From contig URMS01000015.1 in NCBI GenBank assembly GCA_900548975.1, forward strand, positions 7,124-71,123: a stretch of 64,000 bases of DNA, in the 5' to 3' direction. Under the pieces are notes generated by a model, which was not told where the DNA came from, ran no database searches, and saw nothing but the letters and a program-made list of their open reading frames with translations. Made by a program: the position numbers and the translations under genes. Source of the stretch: an uncultured Porphyromonadaceae bacterium. GTDB lineage: Bacteria > Bacteroidota > Bacteroidia > Bacteroidales > Muribaculaceae. Shown here piece by piece: positions 25,241 to 34,153 of the stretch. Position 1 is the first letter of the stretch. Each line of letters starts with the position of its first letter.

Positions 25241-25561
25241 TTATTTCCGGCACATGATGTATTTGAGCATGTCGCCTGGAGTTTCGTCGGATCTCTCGAC
25301 GGTCTGATATCCTTCTTTTGTGAGGGTGATGGGCAGTACTTCCCGTTGTTCTGACAAGGGAAGCGTGAGTCTGAATGAACCGTTGGCATCCGTAGTGGCT
25401 TCTCTGTGCGACACTGTAACGACCGTGCCGGCGAGAGGTTTCATCGATTCGTCGTATACAGTGCCTCCAAAGACAGCGAAAGTGCTGTCTCTGCTCATTC
25501 CGAGAGTTATGACACGCCTCAACCCGAATCCCGGCACCACTGCTGTGTCAATCGGATTATA
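25241..25561 (-). pseudogene. Out-of-frame 3' part of the TIR-membrane gene (carboxypeptidase-regulatory-like domain)
   Basis: An open stretch of 106 codons, in a different frame from the TIR gene that precedes it. It reads NPIDTAVVPGFGLRR, then a complete carboxypeptidase-regulatory-like beta domain (FGGTVYDESMKPLAGTVVTV, TDANGSFRLTLP, TLTKEGYQT). There is no convincing start; the only candidate is an internal GTG at 25540. Joining it to residue 265 of the TIR protein needs a single -1 shift around 25559-25563 and gives one protein of about 371 residues. I read it as the broken end of that gene. Confidence 0.6.
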
Positions 25562-26355
25562 GAATTGAGATACGAGGTGTAAGTGAATGCGTGATAGCCG
25601 TTTGTAACCGGGAATATTAATTTGTACAAATTGAGGTGCGCCTGTTTTAAGCCATATTCTCCGCCATCGATATTGAGATATGCCTTATCTCCGGTCGGAA
25701 GGTTCGCTGTTTCGGCATCAACGTTTATATCTAACGTGACAGGTATTGCAAAGAAGTATGCGGCCGTCAGAACGAGGGCGCCAGCGACAGAAGAAGAGAT
25801 AATGCGGATGCGTTTCTGTCGCAGATGGCGTTTCCACAGAGAGTCGAAGGATACGTCGAGCATCTTCGAGACAATGCGGATGATAGTTTTCTCTTTGCCT
25901 GTTTCACCGAGGTTTATGCCCAGGAGTTCCCGGTCGGGATAAGAGCGGAAGTATTCGCGAAGATATATGGGAAACAGTTCCTGTTCTGAACAGTCTTTAT
26001 CGGGAATTATGACCGGTATTATGCGGTCGAGCCTTCCCATTTCGATAAATGCTTTTGCCTCGTCGCTCACCCACCGGGATTTAGCCGAATGTATGGAGCA
26101 AATTATGATAAGGAATTTGCTTTCTTCGAGGTGCTTGCGAAGCTCATCGCCGAGAATGCCGGCGTTAAGATCGGACTGGTCGCGAAACACCGGACGCAGA
26201 TATCGGCTTTTCGAGTCGATATCGTTGTGTATCTGAGTGGGCAGTCTGAATCCTTCGAGTTTCCGCTGCAGCCACTTGGCCACCTTCATATCCCGGTGGC
26301 TGTAGCTTATGAAAGCAAAACACCTGTACGGGGAATTAACTTTTCGCTCAGGCAT
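25519..26355 (-). CDS. TIR-domain membrane protein (C-terminus frameshifted)
   Basis: 278 residues as read. Residues 1-150 are a TIR-like domain: FAFISYSHRDMKVAKWLQ (box 1), LRPVFRDQSDL, KFLIIICSIHSAKSRWVSDE (the glutamate after the Trp is a candidate NADase residue), RIIPVIIPD. A membrane helix spans about 190-210 (IISSSVAGALVLTAAYFFAI). An outside beta segment follows (LDINVDAETANLPTGDKAYLNIDGG). The last 13 residues (after LNS) look like frameshift read-out. The TIR domain would face the cytoplasm and the C-terminal part the periplasm. It lies 38 bp after the TPR gene and is probably co-transcribed. Confidence 0.75.
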   Translation of the reverse strand: MPERKVNSPYRCFAFISYSHRDMKVAKWLQRKLEGFRLPTQIHNDIDSKSRYLRPVFRDQSDLNAGILGDELRKHLEESKFLIIICSIHSAKSRWVSDEAKAFIEMGRLDRIIPVIIPDKDCSEQELFPIYLREYFRSYPDRELLGINLGETGKEKTIIRIVSKMLDVSFDSLWKRHLRQKRIRIISSSVAGALVLTAAYFFAIPVTLDINVDAETANLPTGDKAYLNIDGGEYGLKQAHLNLYKLIFPVTNGYHAFTYTSYLNSIIRLTQQWCRDSG

Positions 26356-26393
26356 ATTAAGATGAGGATAGATACAGTTTTTTAGTTTATAAT

Positions 26394-28817
26394 TTAGTCG
26401 TTGGTGGCCATTTTTTCAGAAACGTTTTTTATTTTTAAAGACATTACTTGGGTATACTTACTGGATTCACCGAAACGACTATTATAAATTTCATAAGCCT
26501 TTTTGTAGTTTTCCAATGCCGGAATATATTGCTGTGTCGCTTCATAGGCCACCCCTAAATTTACATAAGAACTTGCTAAATCAGGGTGGTCGGAAGTTAA
26601 AGCTTCTTCTCTAATCGAGATGGCTTTAAGATGATTTTCTATCGCTTTATCATAATTTCCATTATTGAATAAAGCCATTCCTATATTCGTATATGAATTA
26701 GCTACATCCGGATGTGTTGCACCTAAGGCACTGATTCTTATGTTTAGAGCAGTGTTAAGGATTTCTATGGCTTTGTCAAAATTACCTTGACGAGAGTAGA
26801 CCGATGCTATATTGTTATATAAGGTAGCAATCTGAGGATGTTCATTGCCTAAAATAAATTTTCTTATAGTCAAAGATTTATTTAAGCACGCTAAAGCATT
26901 CTCATAATCTCCTGTATTTGTGTATATCGATCCAAGATTGTTATATGCTGTCGCTACTTGTGGATGCTCATTACCTAATACCTGTTCAAATATATTAGTT
27001 GCTTTACTAACATATTCTGCGGCTTTTATAAAGTCTTTTTGATGAAAATACAAACCTCCTAAATTATTAAGGCATACGGCTGTTCGTGAATGTAATTCAC
27101 CAAATATGTCCTGACATATAAGGAGAGCCTTTTCATGCATGAGCAAAGCATTGTCGTAATCTGAAATGTTTTCATATACGCTGGCGATATTACTATAGAG
27201 AGAAGCGACATTCGGATGATTATTGCCTAATGTTTTTATAAACATCGGTAGAGCTTTTTCATAGTATTGCAAAGCCTTACTATACTCTCCTAATAAATCA
27301 TAAGTATCACCTATATTGTTATAATTATAAGCGATATTAATATTCTCTTCACCAAGGGCTTTCTTATATAAATCTGTAGATTTAAGAGTGTATTCCAAAG
27401 ATTCAGAATAGTTTCCAATATCTTTATATGACGATCCTATATTCCTCAAATATAAGGCAATATCAGTTTCCGGTATACTTGTGGTTTTGTCGCAGACTTC
27501 CAATGTCTTTTTATAGACATCCAATGCTTTCTCATAATTACCCATATATCGATGTACTGATGCTATGTTGTTATATGAGGCAGCTACATCCGGATTCTCT
27601 TCGCCAAGAACTTTAATTCGGATTTCAAGGCATTTATGATAGAGATTTAAAGCTTCATTGTAATTGTCTTGAGAAGAATATATGTTTGCAATATTATTGT
27701 AGACGGATGCTGTATATAGATTGTCTGATCCATAAAACTGTTCATATATTTTAAGACCGACTTGTTGGTATTCAAGAGCCTTATCATAATTACCTAAAAT
27801 ATTTAATATTGAGCCAAGATTGCAATATGCATCAGCTGTCCTAGGATGGTCGGAACCATATAATACTATTGAATTTCTTAGGGCTATTTTGCTATAATGT
27901 AAGGCAAGATTATAATTATCATTATAATCGTACATGTATGTTACAGCTTTCATTAACCAAGAAATGTTGGTAGAATCCGCTTCAATAATAGACTGATAAA
28001 GATTGAGTATCTTTTGATTGTTTTCTTTGCCGCCGGCGAGTCGGAGGGTTTCGATCTGCCGGTCGATGGCGGCGAGGATACTGTCGCGGGATTGTTCCTT
28101 TGAGGTTTTGATTTCGGTGAGCTGGTCGATTGCTGTTGATACCTCTTTGAGCTGAGCGACTTCCTGTTTGTATTTGTCGAGATAGTTCTGCTGCTCGTAC
28201 TTTGCAATGGCCTGTTCGATGCGACCTTGCTGTACGAGTTCGATTATTTCCTGTTCGACGGCAGAGAGTTCGGAGAGGTCTATGCGTGCGAATCGGTCGA
28301 TGTAGTTTCCGAGATTATCGAGCTGCTTGTCGTAATTTTCCTGAATTTCAGCAAGCTGTTTCTGGTATTCGGCTTCCTTGATTTTCCCTTGTGTTTTTAG
28401 GGCTTTGAGTTCTGCCTGTTCCTTTTCCAACTGGCGTGCGTAGCTTGCCGAAGACACTTTTTCATAGTTGTCGCGGATGGCTTTGAATTTATCGGAACGG
28501 CACATTACTATGATAAAGGGATTCTGAGGATTGATGTTCCATTGTTCGACCGCTTCCTTGTTGAATATTTCATATCCGAGCTTTTCAATTCGCCGCACGT
28601 TCACCTTCTCGCCGGGTTTGAGAGTGAGGAATTGCAGTGAGAACTGTCCTGCTTCGTCGGAGACGGTGCTGTTTGCTGAGCGTACTCTTAGCTCGACGCC
28701 TGAAAGAGGGGTCTTTTTGGCTTTTTCATTATATTCCTGAACGTAGCCCGACTGGGTGGTCTGGGCTGCTGCTGAAATGGACAGAAGAGCAATGAATAAA
28801 AAGTAAAGTCTTCTCAT
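26394..28817 (-). CDS. Exported TPR protein with kinesin-light-chain-type repeats
   Basis: 807 residues. There is a signal peptide (LYFLFIALLSISAAAQ), a carboxypeptidase-regulatory-like beta domain (about 20-110), and a charged coiled coil (about 115-255, e.g. QLEKEQAELKALKTQGKIKEAEYQ). From about 270 to 790 there are about twelve 42-residue TPR units of the type DVAASYNNIASVHRYMGNYEKALDVYKK. The repeats are strikingly A+T-rich, while the N-terminal 260 codons are not. Exported, it could act as a periplasmic sensor or scaffold for the TIR membrane protein encoded just downstream. Confidence 0.88.
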   Translation of the reverse strand: MRRLYFLFIALLSISAAAQTTQSGYVQEYNEKAKKTPLSGVELRVRSANSTVSDEAGQFSLQFLTLKPGEKVNVRRIEKLGYEIFNKEAVEQWNINPQNPFIIVMCRSDKFKAIRDNYEKVSSASYARQLEKEQAELKALKTQGKIKEAEYQKQLAEIQENYDKQLDNLGNYIDRFARIDLSELSAVEQEIIELVQQGRIEQAIAKYEQQNYLDKYKQEVAQLKEVSTAIDQLTEIKTSKEQSRDSILAAIDRQIETLRLAGGKENNQKILNLYQSIIEADSTNISWLMKAVTYMYDYNDNYNLALHYSKIALRNSIVLYGSDHPRTADAYCNLGSILNILGNYDKALEYQQVGLKIYEQFYGSDNLYTASVYNNIANIYSSQDNYNEALNLYHKCLEIRIKVLGEENPDVAASYNNIASVHRYMGNYEKALDVYKKTLEVCDKTTSIPETDIALYLRNIGSSYKDIGNYSESLEYTLKSTDLYKKALGEENINIAYNYNNIGDTYDLLGEYSKALQYYEKALPMFIKTLGNNHPNVASLYSNIASVYENISDYDNALLMHEKALLICQDIFGELHSRTAVCLNNLGGLYFHQKDFIKAAEYVSKATNIFEQVLGNEHPQVATAYNNLGSIYTNTGDYENALACLNKSLTIRKFILGNEHPQIATLYNNIASVYSRQGNFDKAIEILNTALNIRISALGATHPDVANSYTNIGMALFNNGNYDKAIENHLKAISIREEALTSDHPDLASSYVNLGVAYEATQQYIPALENYKKAYEIYNSRFGESSKYTQVMSLKIKNVSEKMATND

Positions 28818-28867
28818 GAAGGAATTGGTATTAGAATCGGTTTAATCTGGATTATTTTTATTGTGCT

Positions 28868-28898
28868 CAAATTTACATTAAAATTTTGATATTGCAAA
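28868..28898 (-). promoter_or_regulatory. Promoter of the TPR-TIR operon
   Basis: On the minus strand TTTG (28895-28898) and TAAATTTG (28868-28875) are separated by 19 nt, matching the Bacteroidota -33/-7 pair. The leader is about 45 nt. Confidence 0.65.
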
Positions 28899-28911
28899 GA
28901 AAATTTAGGTT

Positions 28912-29010
28912 ATGATATTTATTGTGGAAAGTTTTTGGACGCTATTCCTGCAAGGGGCTTTGGCCGGGGGAATATTCAACCGCTGGCTGTGGTTGAGGGA
29001 GGGGCAATAA
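28912..29010 (+). CDS. Possible 32-residue hydrophobic small protein
   Basis: ATG 28912 to TAA 29008-29010 gives a 32-residue peptide with one amphipathic or membrane-like segment (FWTLFLQGALAGGIFNRW, then LREGQ). It looks more protein-like than random sequence. It faces neither neighbour, has no clear promoter, and its end overlaps the minus-strand terminator. It could be a real microprotein or the remnant of a larger gene. Confidence 0.3.
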   Translation: MIFIVESFWTLFLQGALAGGIFNRWLWLREGQ

Positions 29011-29043
29011 AAAACCCATGCGCGGGGAGCCGGGCATGGGTTT
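29005..29043 (-). terminator. Rho-independent terminator after the OmpA-like lipoprotein gene
   Basis: AAACCCATGC (29012-29021) pairs perfectly with GCATGGGTTT (29034-29043). On the minus strand the stem runs into TTTTTTATTG. Confidence 0.85.
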
Positions 29044-29065
29044 GTGGTTTTTTCAGAGGCTGTTA

Positions 29066-30748
29066 TCAGAGAGCCTTGGAGAGGTTGTAGTTGGCGAATT
29101 CGAGGTCGTCGATAGCTTTCTTGGCCAGCGAGCTGTCGAGGCGTACGGCCTGACGGAGGTTGGTGTTGAGCATCGATTCGTTGTTGGTGCGTGCGCCGAG
29201 GATTGCCATCAGGTAGTATGTGGTGGCGTCGGGCTTGTTGATGGCAGCGAGGGTCGATTTAGCCTTGCTGTAGTCCTTTGTGAGGATCTGAGCGAGAGCG
29301 GCGTTGTTGCTTTTGGTGTCGCCGAATGCCTTAACGGCAGCAGCGGCATCGCCCTGCTTGAGGTAGTAAACGCCGAGAGCGTCGCCGAGTTCGGCAACAC
29401 CGGTAGCGGCACCGAAGTATTTGTTGGCCTTGGCGTAGTCGCCGTTGAGCATTTCGATGAGACCGAGGTTCATCTGGGGCTCAGCGTTCTTGGTCATGGA
29501 AGCGGCTTTGGCGAAGGATGCCTTGGCAGCTGCGTAGTCGCCGTCGATGTACTGTGCCATACCGAGGTCGTTCCAGGTACGGTAGTCGTTGGGATAGAGA
29601 CGTGCAGCCTTGTCGTAGGTTTGGAGGCGTGCGTTGTTGTCGTCGGTGAGGGTGGCGGCGTAGAGGATTTCCTCAACAGAAAGCTTGGAGGGATCGGTGG
29701 CGAGGAGCTTCTGGATTTCGCTGTCGCTCTTGCCGATAACGTCGATGCTTGCTGTGATGCGCGAGTAGCGGAGCTTGGGAAGAATTTGATCGGCGAGCTG
29801 TTCGAATACCGACGAGAGGTTGCGGATTTCGCGTTCGCGCTGTTCGGGATCCTTGTACATGGAGAGGACGCTGAGGATGAGGTCTTTGTCCTGGATGTTG
29901 CTCTGCTGGACGAGTTTCTGGAAGCCTTCCCAGTCCTGAGCGGTGAACTGAGCGGTGAGTTCGCCGAATTCGGTGATCTTGTCCTTTTTGAGCATCTTGT
30001 TGACGTAGTCCTTGGTGTTCTTCTCGCGGTTTTCGGCAAGACGGGTGTTGAGTTTCACACCGCCGTCGGGCGAAGCGTAGGAAGAAATGTTGATTTCCTG
30101 GAGTACGCGGGCAGTGTCGTTGTTGGCGGCGATGATTTCCTTTTGGAGCTCGGCCATGGCGTCGGTCTTGAGCTGACCGGCACGGATGTTGGCCTGGTTG
30201 ATGAGGAACATGATGTCGGTGGCGTACTTCTCGTTGATTACGCGCTGGAAGGCGTCGGGAGCGATGGCGGGAGTAACGGTGGCGGCGTTTGCAAGAGCAG
30301 CGGTGCCGACAACGCCGTTAGCCACCTTTACAGCGGGAAGAACGTATTTCTTGTTGCCCTGGGTAACGGTGAAGTTGAGCATGAGTTCGCTCTTTGCCAT
30401 TTCGGGCTGATAGTTGAAGCTTACGGGTATGGTAGCGGTACCGCCGTTGTCGTAGGAGATAACGGGGTTGTTGCCGCGTACTTTCTGGCCCTGGAAGGTG
30501 TAGCTCTTGGAGTTTACTTCCTGGCCGTTGAACACGAGGGTGGGGGTGACTGTCACCTCGGCGTTCTTGACGAAGAATTTGGCAGGGATGTTTGCGCTCA
30601 CGCGTGCGGGCACTTTTTCGCCTACGGCTTCAAGAGGGTTGGGGTTGACTGTGAAATAGTCTGCGCTGAACTGGCCGAGCTTCTTACCGCAGGAGCTCAG
30701 TGCCAGGGCGAGGCCCAGACCCATTACATAGCATAATTTACGGTTCAT
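29066..30748 (-). CDS. Lipoprotein with OmpA-like segment and TPR repeats
   Basis: 560 residues; the lipobox is LALSSC. Residues about 25-150 form beta-rich domains (VPARVSANIPAKFFVKNAEV, TPTLVFNGQEVNSKSYTF). Residues 160-250 resemble an OmpA-family fold, with INISSYASPDGGVKLNTRLAENREK matching the family's peptidoglycan-binding strand and helix pattern. From about 380 to 540 there are TPR units (YPNDYRTWNDLGMAQYIDGD, EPQMNLGLIEMLNGDYAKA). It is likely a periplasmic, outer-membrane-anchored assembly or peptidoglycan-linked factor. It has its own promoter and a strong terminator. Confidence 0.82.
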   Translation of the reverse strand: MNRKLCYVMGLGLALALSSCGKKLGQFSADYFTVNPNPLEAVGEKVPARVSANIPAKFFVKNAEVTVTPTLVFNGQEVNSKSYTFQGQKVRGNNPVISYDNGGTATIPVSFNYQPEMAKSELMLNFTVTQGNKKYVLPAVKVANGVVGTAALANAATVTPAIAPDAFQRVINEKYATDIMFLINQANIRAGQLKTDAMAELQKEIIAANNDTARVLQEINISSYASPDGGVKLNTRLAENREKNTKDYVNKMLKKDKITEFGELTAQFTAQDWEGFQKLVQQSNIQDKDLILSVLSMYKDPEQREREIRNLSSVFEQLADQILPKLRYSRITASIDVIGKSDSEIQKLLATDPSKLSVEEILYAATLTDDNNARLQTYDKAARLYPNDYRTWNDLGMAQYIDGDYAAAKASFAKAASMTKNAEPQMNLGLIEMLNGDYAKANKYFGAATGVAELGDALGVYYLKQGDAAAAVKAFGDTKSNNAALAQILTKDYSKAKSTLAAINKPDATTYYLMAILGARTNNESMLNTNLRQAVRLDSSLAKKAIDDLEFANYNLSKAL

Positions 30749-30818
30749 AACTGATGAGATAAATAATTGGTATACGTATACTTATTTTAAAAGTTGCGGT
30801 TGAAACGATATTTGGGTG

Positions 30819-30826
30819 CAAATATA
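30819..30826 (-). promoter_or_regulatory. Promoter -7 box for the OmpA-like lipoprotein gene
   Basis: Minus strand TATATTTG, a TAnnTTTG match, about 70 nt before the start at 30748. Confidence 0.55.
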
Positions 30827-30867
30827 CAATTTTTTCATTGATAATTCCTCCGCAAAAATGATATTTT

Positions 30868-30910
30868 ACAACATAAAAAATCGGATTCCGCGGCGGGAAC
30901 CCGATTTTTA
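30868..30910 (-). terminator. Terminator after the S41 protease gene
   Basis: AAAAATCGG (30876-30884) pairs with CCGATTTTT (30901-30909), with a GC-rich inner stem (ATTCC/GGGAA). On the minus strand T-rich sequence follows. Confidence 0.75.
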
Positions 30911-30928
30911 TGCTGAAGCAGGATATGC

Positions 30929-33900
30929 TTATTTAGATATTTGTTTCATGAGTTCGCCGACGGCGGCGCGTATCTGCTCGTCGTTGCCGCTGACGATTTC
31001 GGCCGGGGTGTTGTATACCTCGATGTCGGGCTGCAGCTGTGTGTTTTCGAGCGGTTTGCCCTCGACGCCTATCGATGTGACCTGAGGAATACCGAATACG
31101 ATGGACGGATCGACCTGACCTTCCCACCATACTGCGGTCATGGTGCCGGGCACGGGCGAGCCAACTATCTTGCCGATGCCGAGGGTCTTGTAGACATAGG
31201 GTGTGCCGTGGGCGTCGGAGTAGTTGGCCTGGTTGACAAGCATTACCGAGGGTTTGGTCCACTGCGAGAACGGATCGGAGCCGATGTAGCGTCCGCGGGG
31301 CGTGTAGCGCACATATTCGCGTCCCGACAGCAGCAGGGCGACATCGTTGTGGAGCCATCCGCCGCCGTTGAAGCGGGTGTCGACGACTACTGCCTCGCGG
31401 TTGCGGTACTTGCCCAGGATGCGGTCGTAGGCGTTGCGGAAGCTTTCGCTGTCCATGCCCTGTATGTGGACGTAGCCTATGCGGCCGCCCGAAAGGCTGT
31501 CGACCAGGGCTTCGTTACGCTCGACCCACAGCTGATAGACGATGTTGCCCTCGGCACCGGCGCTTATGGGTTTCACTGTCCCTGTGGCTGTGGAGCCGTC
31601 GGCTTTGTTCACGTCGAGGCGCACTTTCTTGCCGGCTTTTCCGTCGAGGAGGGGATAGAAGTCGGCTCCGGGGGTTATCTCGACACCGTCGATGGCAGTG
31701 ATGATGTCGCCGGCGGCGATACCGGCCTTTTTGTCGGCCAGAGGACCGCGGGGGAGCACTTCGGCTATGCGGATGCCGTCGCCGTCGTAGCCGAAGTCGT
31801 AGTATGCGCCCAGCGAGGCTGTGCTCATCGGCGCGCCGGGAGCGTAGTAGCGTGCGCCGGTGTGCGATGCGTTGAGTTCGCCCAGAAGTTCGCTGAGCAT
31901 AATGGCGAAGTCGGTGTTGTTGTCGATATGGGGCAGGAACTTGCGGTAGTTCTTTCCGTAGCCTTCCCAGTCGATGCCGTGGATGTCAGCGTCGTAGAAT
32001 TTATCTTTCACCTGCTGCCATGCGTGGGTGTAGATGTAGTCGCGTTCGAGCGAGGGATGGCGGTCGTAGGGGGCCTCGAACTCTATGCTTTCCGACGAGC
32101 CCGACGCGAGGTTGATCTTGCTCATGCCGCTGCCGCTGATGAGGTATATGTTTTCGCCTTTCTTGTCGGGGACTATGCCTCCGCGTTTGCCGGATGCGAG
32201 GATTTTGGTGTCGCCTTCGCGGAGGTCGCGGCAGTAGAGGTTGAATCCGCCTTCGGTCGAGGCCGCCATGTAGTAGAGCTTGTCGCCTTTGGGCGAGAGG
32301 TAGTAGTCGCCCATGCGCGACGAGCCCGATGTGAGGCGGCGCATGCGGTACTTGCGGTTGTCGGTGTCGAAAGTGAGGATGTCGGCATTGTCGGCGTCGC
32401 TTTTCTTCTTTTTATCCTTTTTCGATTTTTTGTCTTTGTCTTTTGCGTCGTCGTCGGCTTTCTCGCTGTCTTCCTTGGCTTTTTCGGCGAGTTCGGCCTC
32501 TTCTTCGGTCATGCGGAAGTTATCCCATGCCTCGGGATCGAGCACCATGAGCATGACGTCGCTTTCGTTGCCCCAGCTGCCGTGGCTTTTGTAGCCGAAC
32601 CGGCCGGTGGAGTAGGTGAGTGCCTTTCCGCCGAGAGCCCACTTGGCGTTGGAGTCGTCGTAGCCGCTTTCGGTGAGGTCGACGACGGTTTTGCCGTCGG
32701 CGCTCACGAGGGCGATGTCGGTATTGTTCCATCCGCCTTCGCCTATGTAGTTGATAAGGAACCAGCGGCTGTCGGGGCTCCATTCGAAGGATATGTCGCC
32801 GTCGGTGTAGGAGTAGTTGAAGCGACCGTCGAGGGCGGTGTGCACTTCTTTAGTGTCGAGGTCGATCACGCGCAGCTCGGTGCGGTCTTCCAGGAAGGCC
32901 ACTTTTTTGCCGTCGGGGCTGAAAGCGGGCTGCTGGGCTGTGCGCGTGCTGCGGTAGAGGGGTTCTTCGACGATATCGGTGGCGTAGGCGAAGGATTTCT
33001 CCTTGTCGTCTTTGATTTTTGCCGTGAAGAGCTGCCATATGCCGTCGCGCTCGGAGTCGTAGACGATAGTGCGGCCGTCGGGGGCGAAGTCGACCACGCG
33101 CTCCTGTGCCGGAGTGTCGGTGATGCGGCGGGTGGTCTTGTATTTGACAGACGTGACGTAGATGTCGCCGCGGACGGTGAAGGCCACCTCGTCGCCGGTG
33201 GGCGATACGGCCATGCTTTCGGCTCCGCTGCTGATGAAACGGCGCACGTGGTCGGCGTCGTACTTGTCGGCGGTGATGCGCACATTCACTTTAGCAGGCT
33301 CGGCGCCGGGGACGAGGGTGTAGATCTCGCCGTCCCAGTTAAAGGCAAGGAGCTTGCCGTCGGCGCTGGCGCTGAGGTGGCGCACGGGGTTTTTACGGAA
33401 CCGGGTGAGTTGCCGCACGGCCTTGCCGTCGATATCGGTCTGGAAGACGTTGAGGGTGCTGTCCTGCTCGCTGAGATATGCGAAGGAGCCTGCCGACAGC
33501 CACACGGGGTTGCGGTCGCTGCCCTTGAAGGCGGCCACACGCGAGAAGTGTCCGTTGTCGTAGAGGTAGATGTCGGGGGTGCCTGCCGATGTCTCATGCT
33601 TGCGCCAGCCGTTCTCGTAGCTTGCGTGTTCTTCGAAGAGTATGCGGCCGTCGCGCACGGAGGCGGCTCTTACCGACAGAGGCAGGAAGACCTTCGGGCG
33701 CATGCCCGGTCGTGCCGGCACTGAGTATGTCTGGTCGAAGAACGCGTCGTTGAGTGCGTGGTGCGAGGGGTGCAGATCGGCCGAGAAGAGTATGGTGGAG
33801 TCGTTGAACCACGCCAAAGGGGTCTCGCTGCCGCTGTGGGTGGTTATGCGCACGGGTGTGCCGCCTTTTGCCGATGTTACGAAGATGTCGGACGAGCCGC

Positions 33901-34153
33901 GGCGGTTCGACGAGAATGCCAGGCGCGAGCCGTCGGGACTCCACACCGGGGCTGTGTCGTAGCCGCCGTCGGATGTTATCTGAGTGGCGTCGCCGCCGGT
34001 GGCCGGTACGGTGAATATGTCGCCACGGTAGGTGAATGCTATGGTTTTGCCGTCGGGAGAGATGGCGGTGTTCCTGAGCCACAGGGGGCTGTCGGTCGCG
34101 GATGCGAAAAGTACGGCCGCACAGGCGGCCGTACCGAGTAGGAGTCTTTTCAT
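30929..34153 (-). CDS. Exported tricorn-like S41 peptidase with WD40-like propeller
   Basis: 1074 residues with a signal peptide (LLLGTAACAAVLFASA). TolB/WD40-like propeller blades follow (ISPDGKTIAFTYRGDIFTVP, WSPDGSRLAFSSNRRGSSD, FSPDGKKVAFLEDR). Residues about 550-600 hold a lysine/aspartate-rich low-complexity run. Then come the tricorn core (WEGYGKNYRKFLPHIDNN), a PDZ domain (LADKKAGIAAGDIITAIDGV) and the C-terminal S41 domain with VVVDTRFNGGGW and the catalytic serine in QANYSDAHG. It degrades peptides in the periplasm. The start directly abuts the stop of the Sel1 gene, so the two are one operon. Confidence 0.93.
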   Translation of the reverse strand: MKRLLLGTAACAAVLFASATDSPLWLRNTAISPDGKTIAFTYRGDIFTVPATGGDATQITSDGGYDTAPVWSPDGSRLAFSSNRRGSSDIFVTSAKGGTPVRITTHSGSETPLAWFNDSTILFSADLHPSHHALNDAFFDQTYSVPARPGMRPKVFLPLSVRAASVRDGRILFEEHASYENGWRKHETSAGTPDIYLYDNGHFSRVAAFKGSDRNPVWLSAGSFAYLSEQDSTLNVFQTDIDGKAVRQLTRFRKNPVRHLSASADGKLLAFNWDGEIYTLVPGAEPAKVNVRITADKYDADHVRRFISSGAESMAVSPTGDEVAFTVRGDIYVTSVKYKTTRRITDTPAQERVVDFAPDGRTIVYDSERDGIWQLFTAKIKDDKEKSFAYATDIVEEPLYRSTRTAQQPAFSPDGKKVAFLEDRTELRVIDLDTKEVHTALDGRFNYSYTDGDISFEWSPDSRWFLINYIGEGGWNNTDIALVSADGKTVVDLTESGYDDSNAKWALGGKALTYSTGRFGYKSHGSWGNESDVMLMVLDPEAWDNFRMTEEEAELAEKAKEDSEKADDDAKDKDKKSKKDKKKKSDADNADILTFDTDNRKYRMRRLTSGSSRMGDYYLSPKGDKLYYMAASTEGGFNLYCRDLREGDTKILASGKRGGIVPDKKGENIYLISGSGMSKINLASGSSESIEFEAPYDRHPSLERDYIYTHAWQQVKDKFYDADIHGIDWEGYGKNYRKFLPHIDNNTDFAIMLSELLGELNASHTGARYYAPGAPMSTASLGAYYDFGYDGDGIRIAEVLPRGPLADKKAGIAAGDIITAIDGVEITPGADFYPLLDGKAGKKVRLDVNKADGSTATGTVKPISAGAEGNIVYQLWVERNEALVDSLSGGRIGYVHIQGMDSESFRNAYDRILGKYRNREAVVVDTRFNGGGWLHNDVALLLSGREYVRYTPRGRYIGSDPFSQWTKPSVMLVNQANYSDAHGTPYVYKTLGIGKIVGSPVPGTMTAVWWEGQVDPSIVFGIPQVTSIGVEGKPLENTQLQPDIEVYNTPAEIVSGNDEQIRAAVGELMKQISK

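Noticed and set aside
30941..33724. A 927-codon open frame opposite the S41 protease, and similarly long frames opposite the GH2, Sel1 and GH51 genes
   Set aside because: They mirror strong family genes on the other strand, show no known domain, and arise because G+C-rich codon use leaves the antisense frame open.
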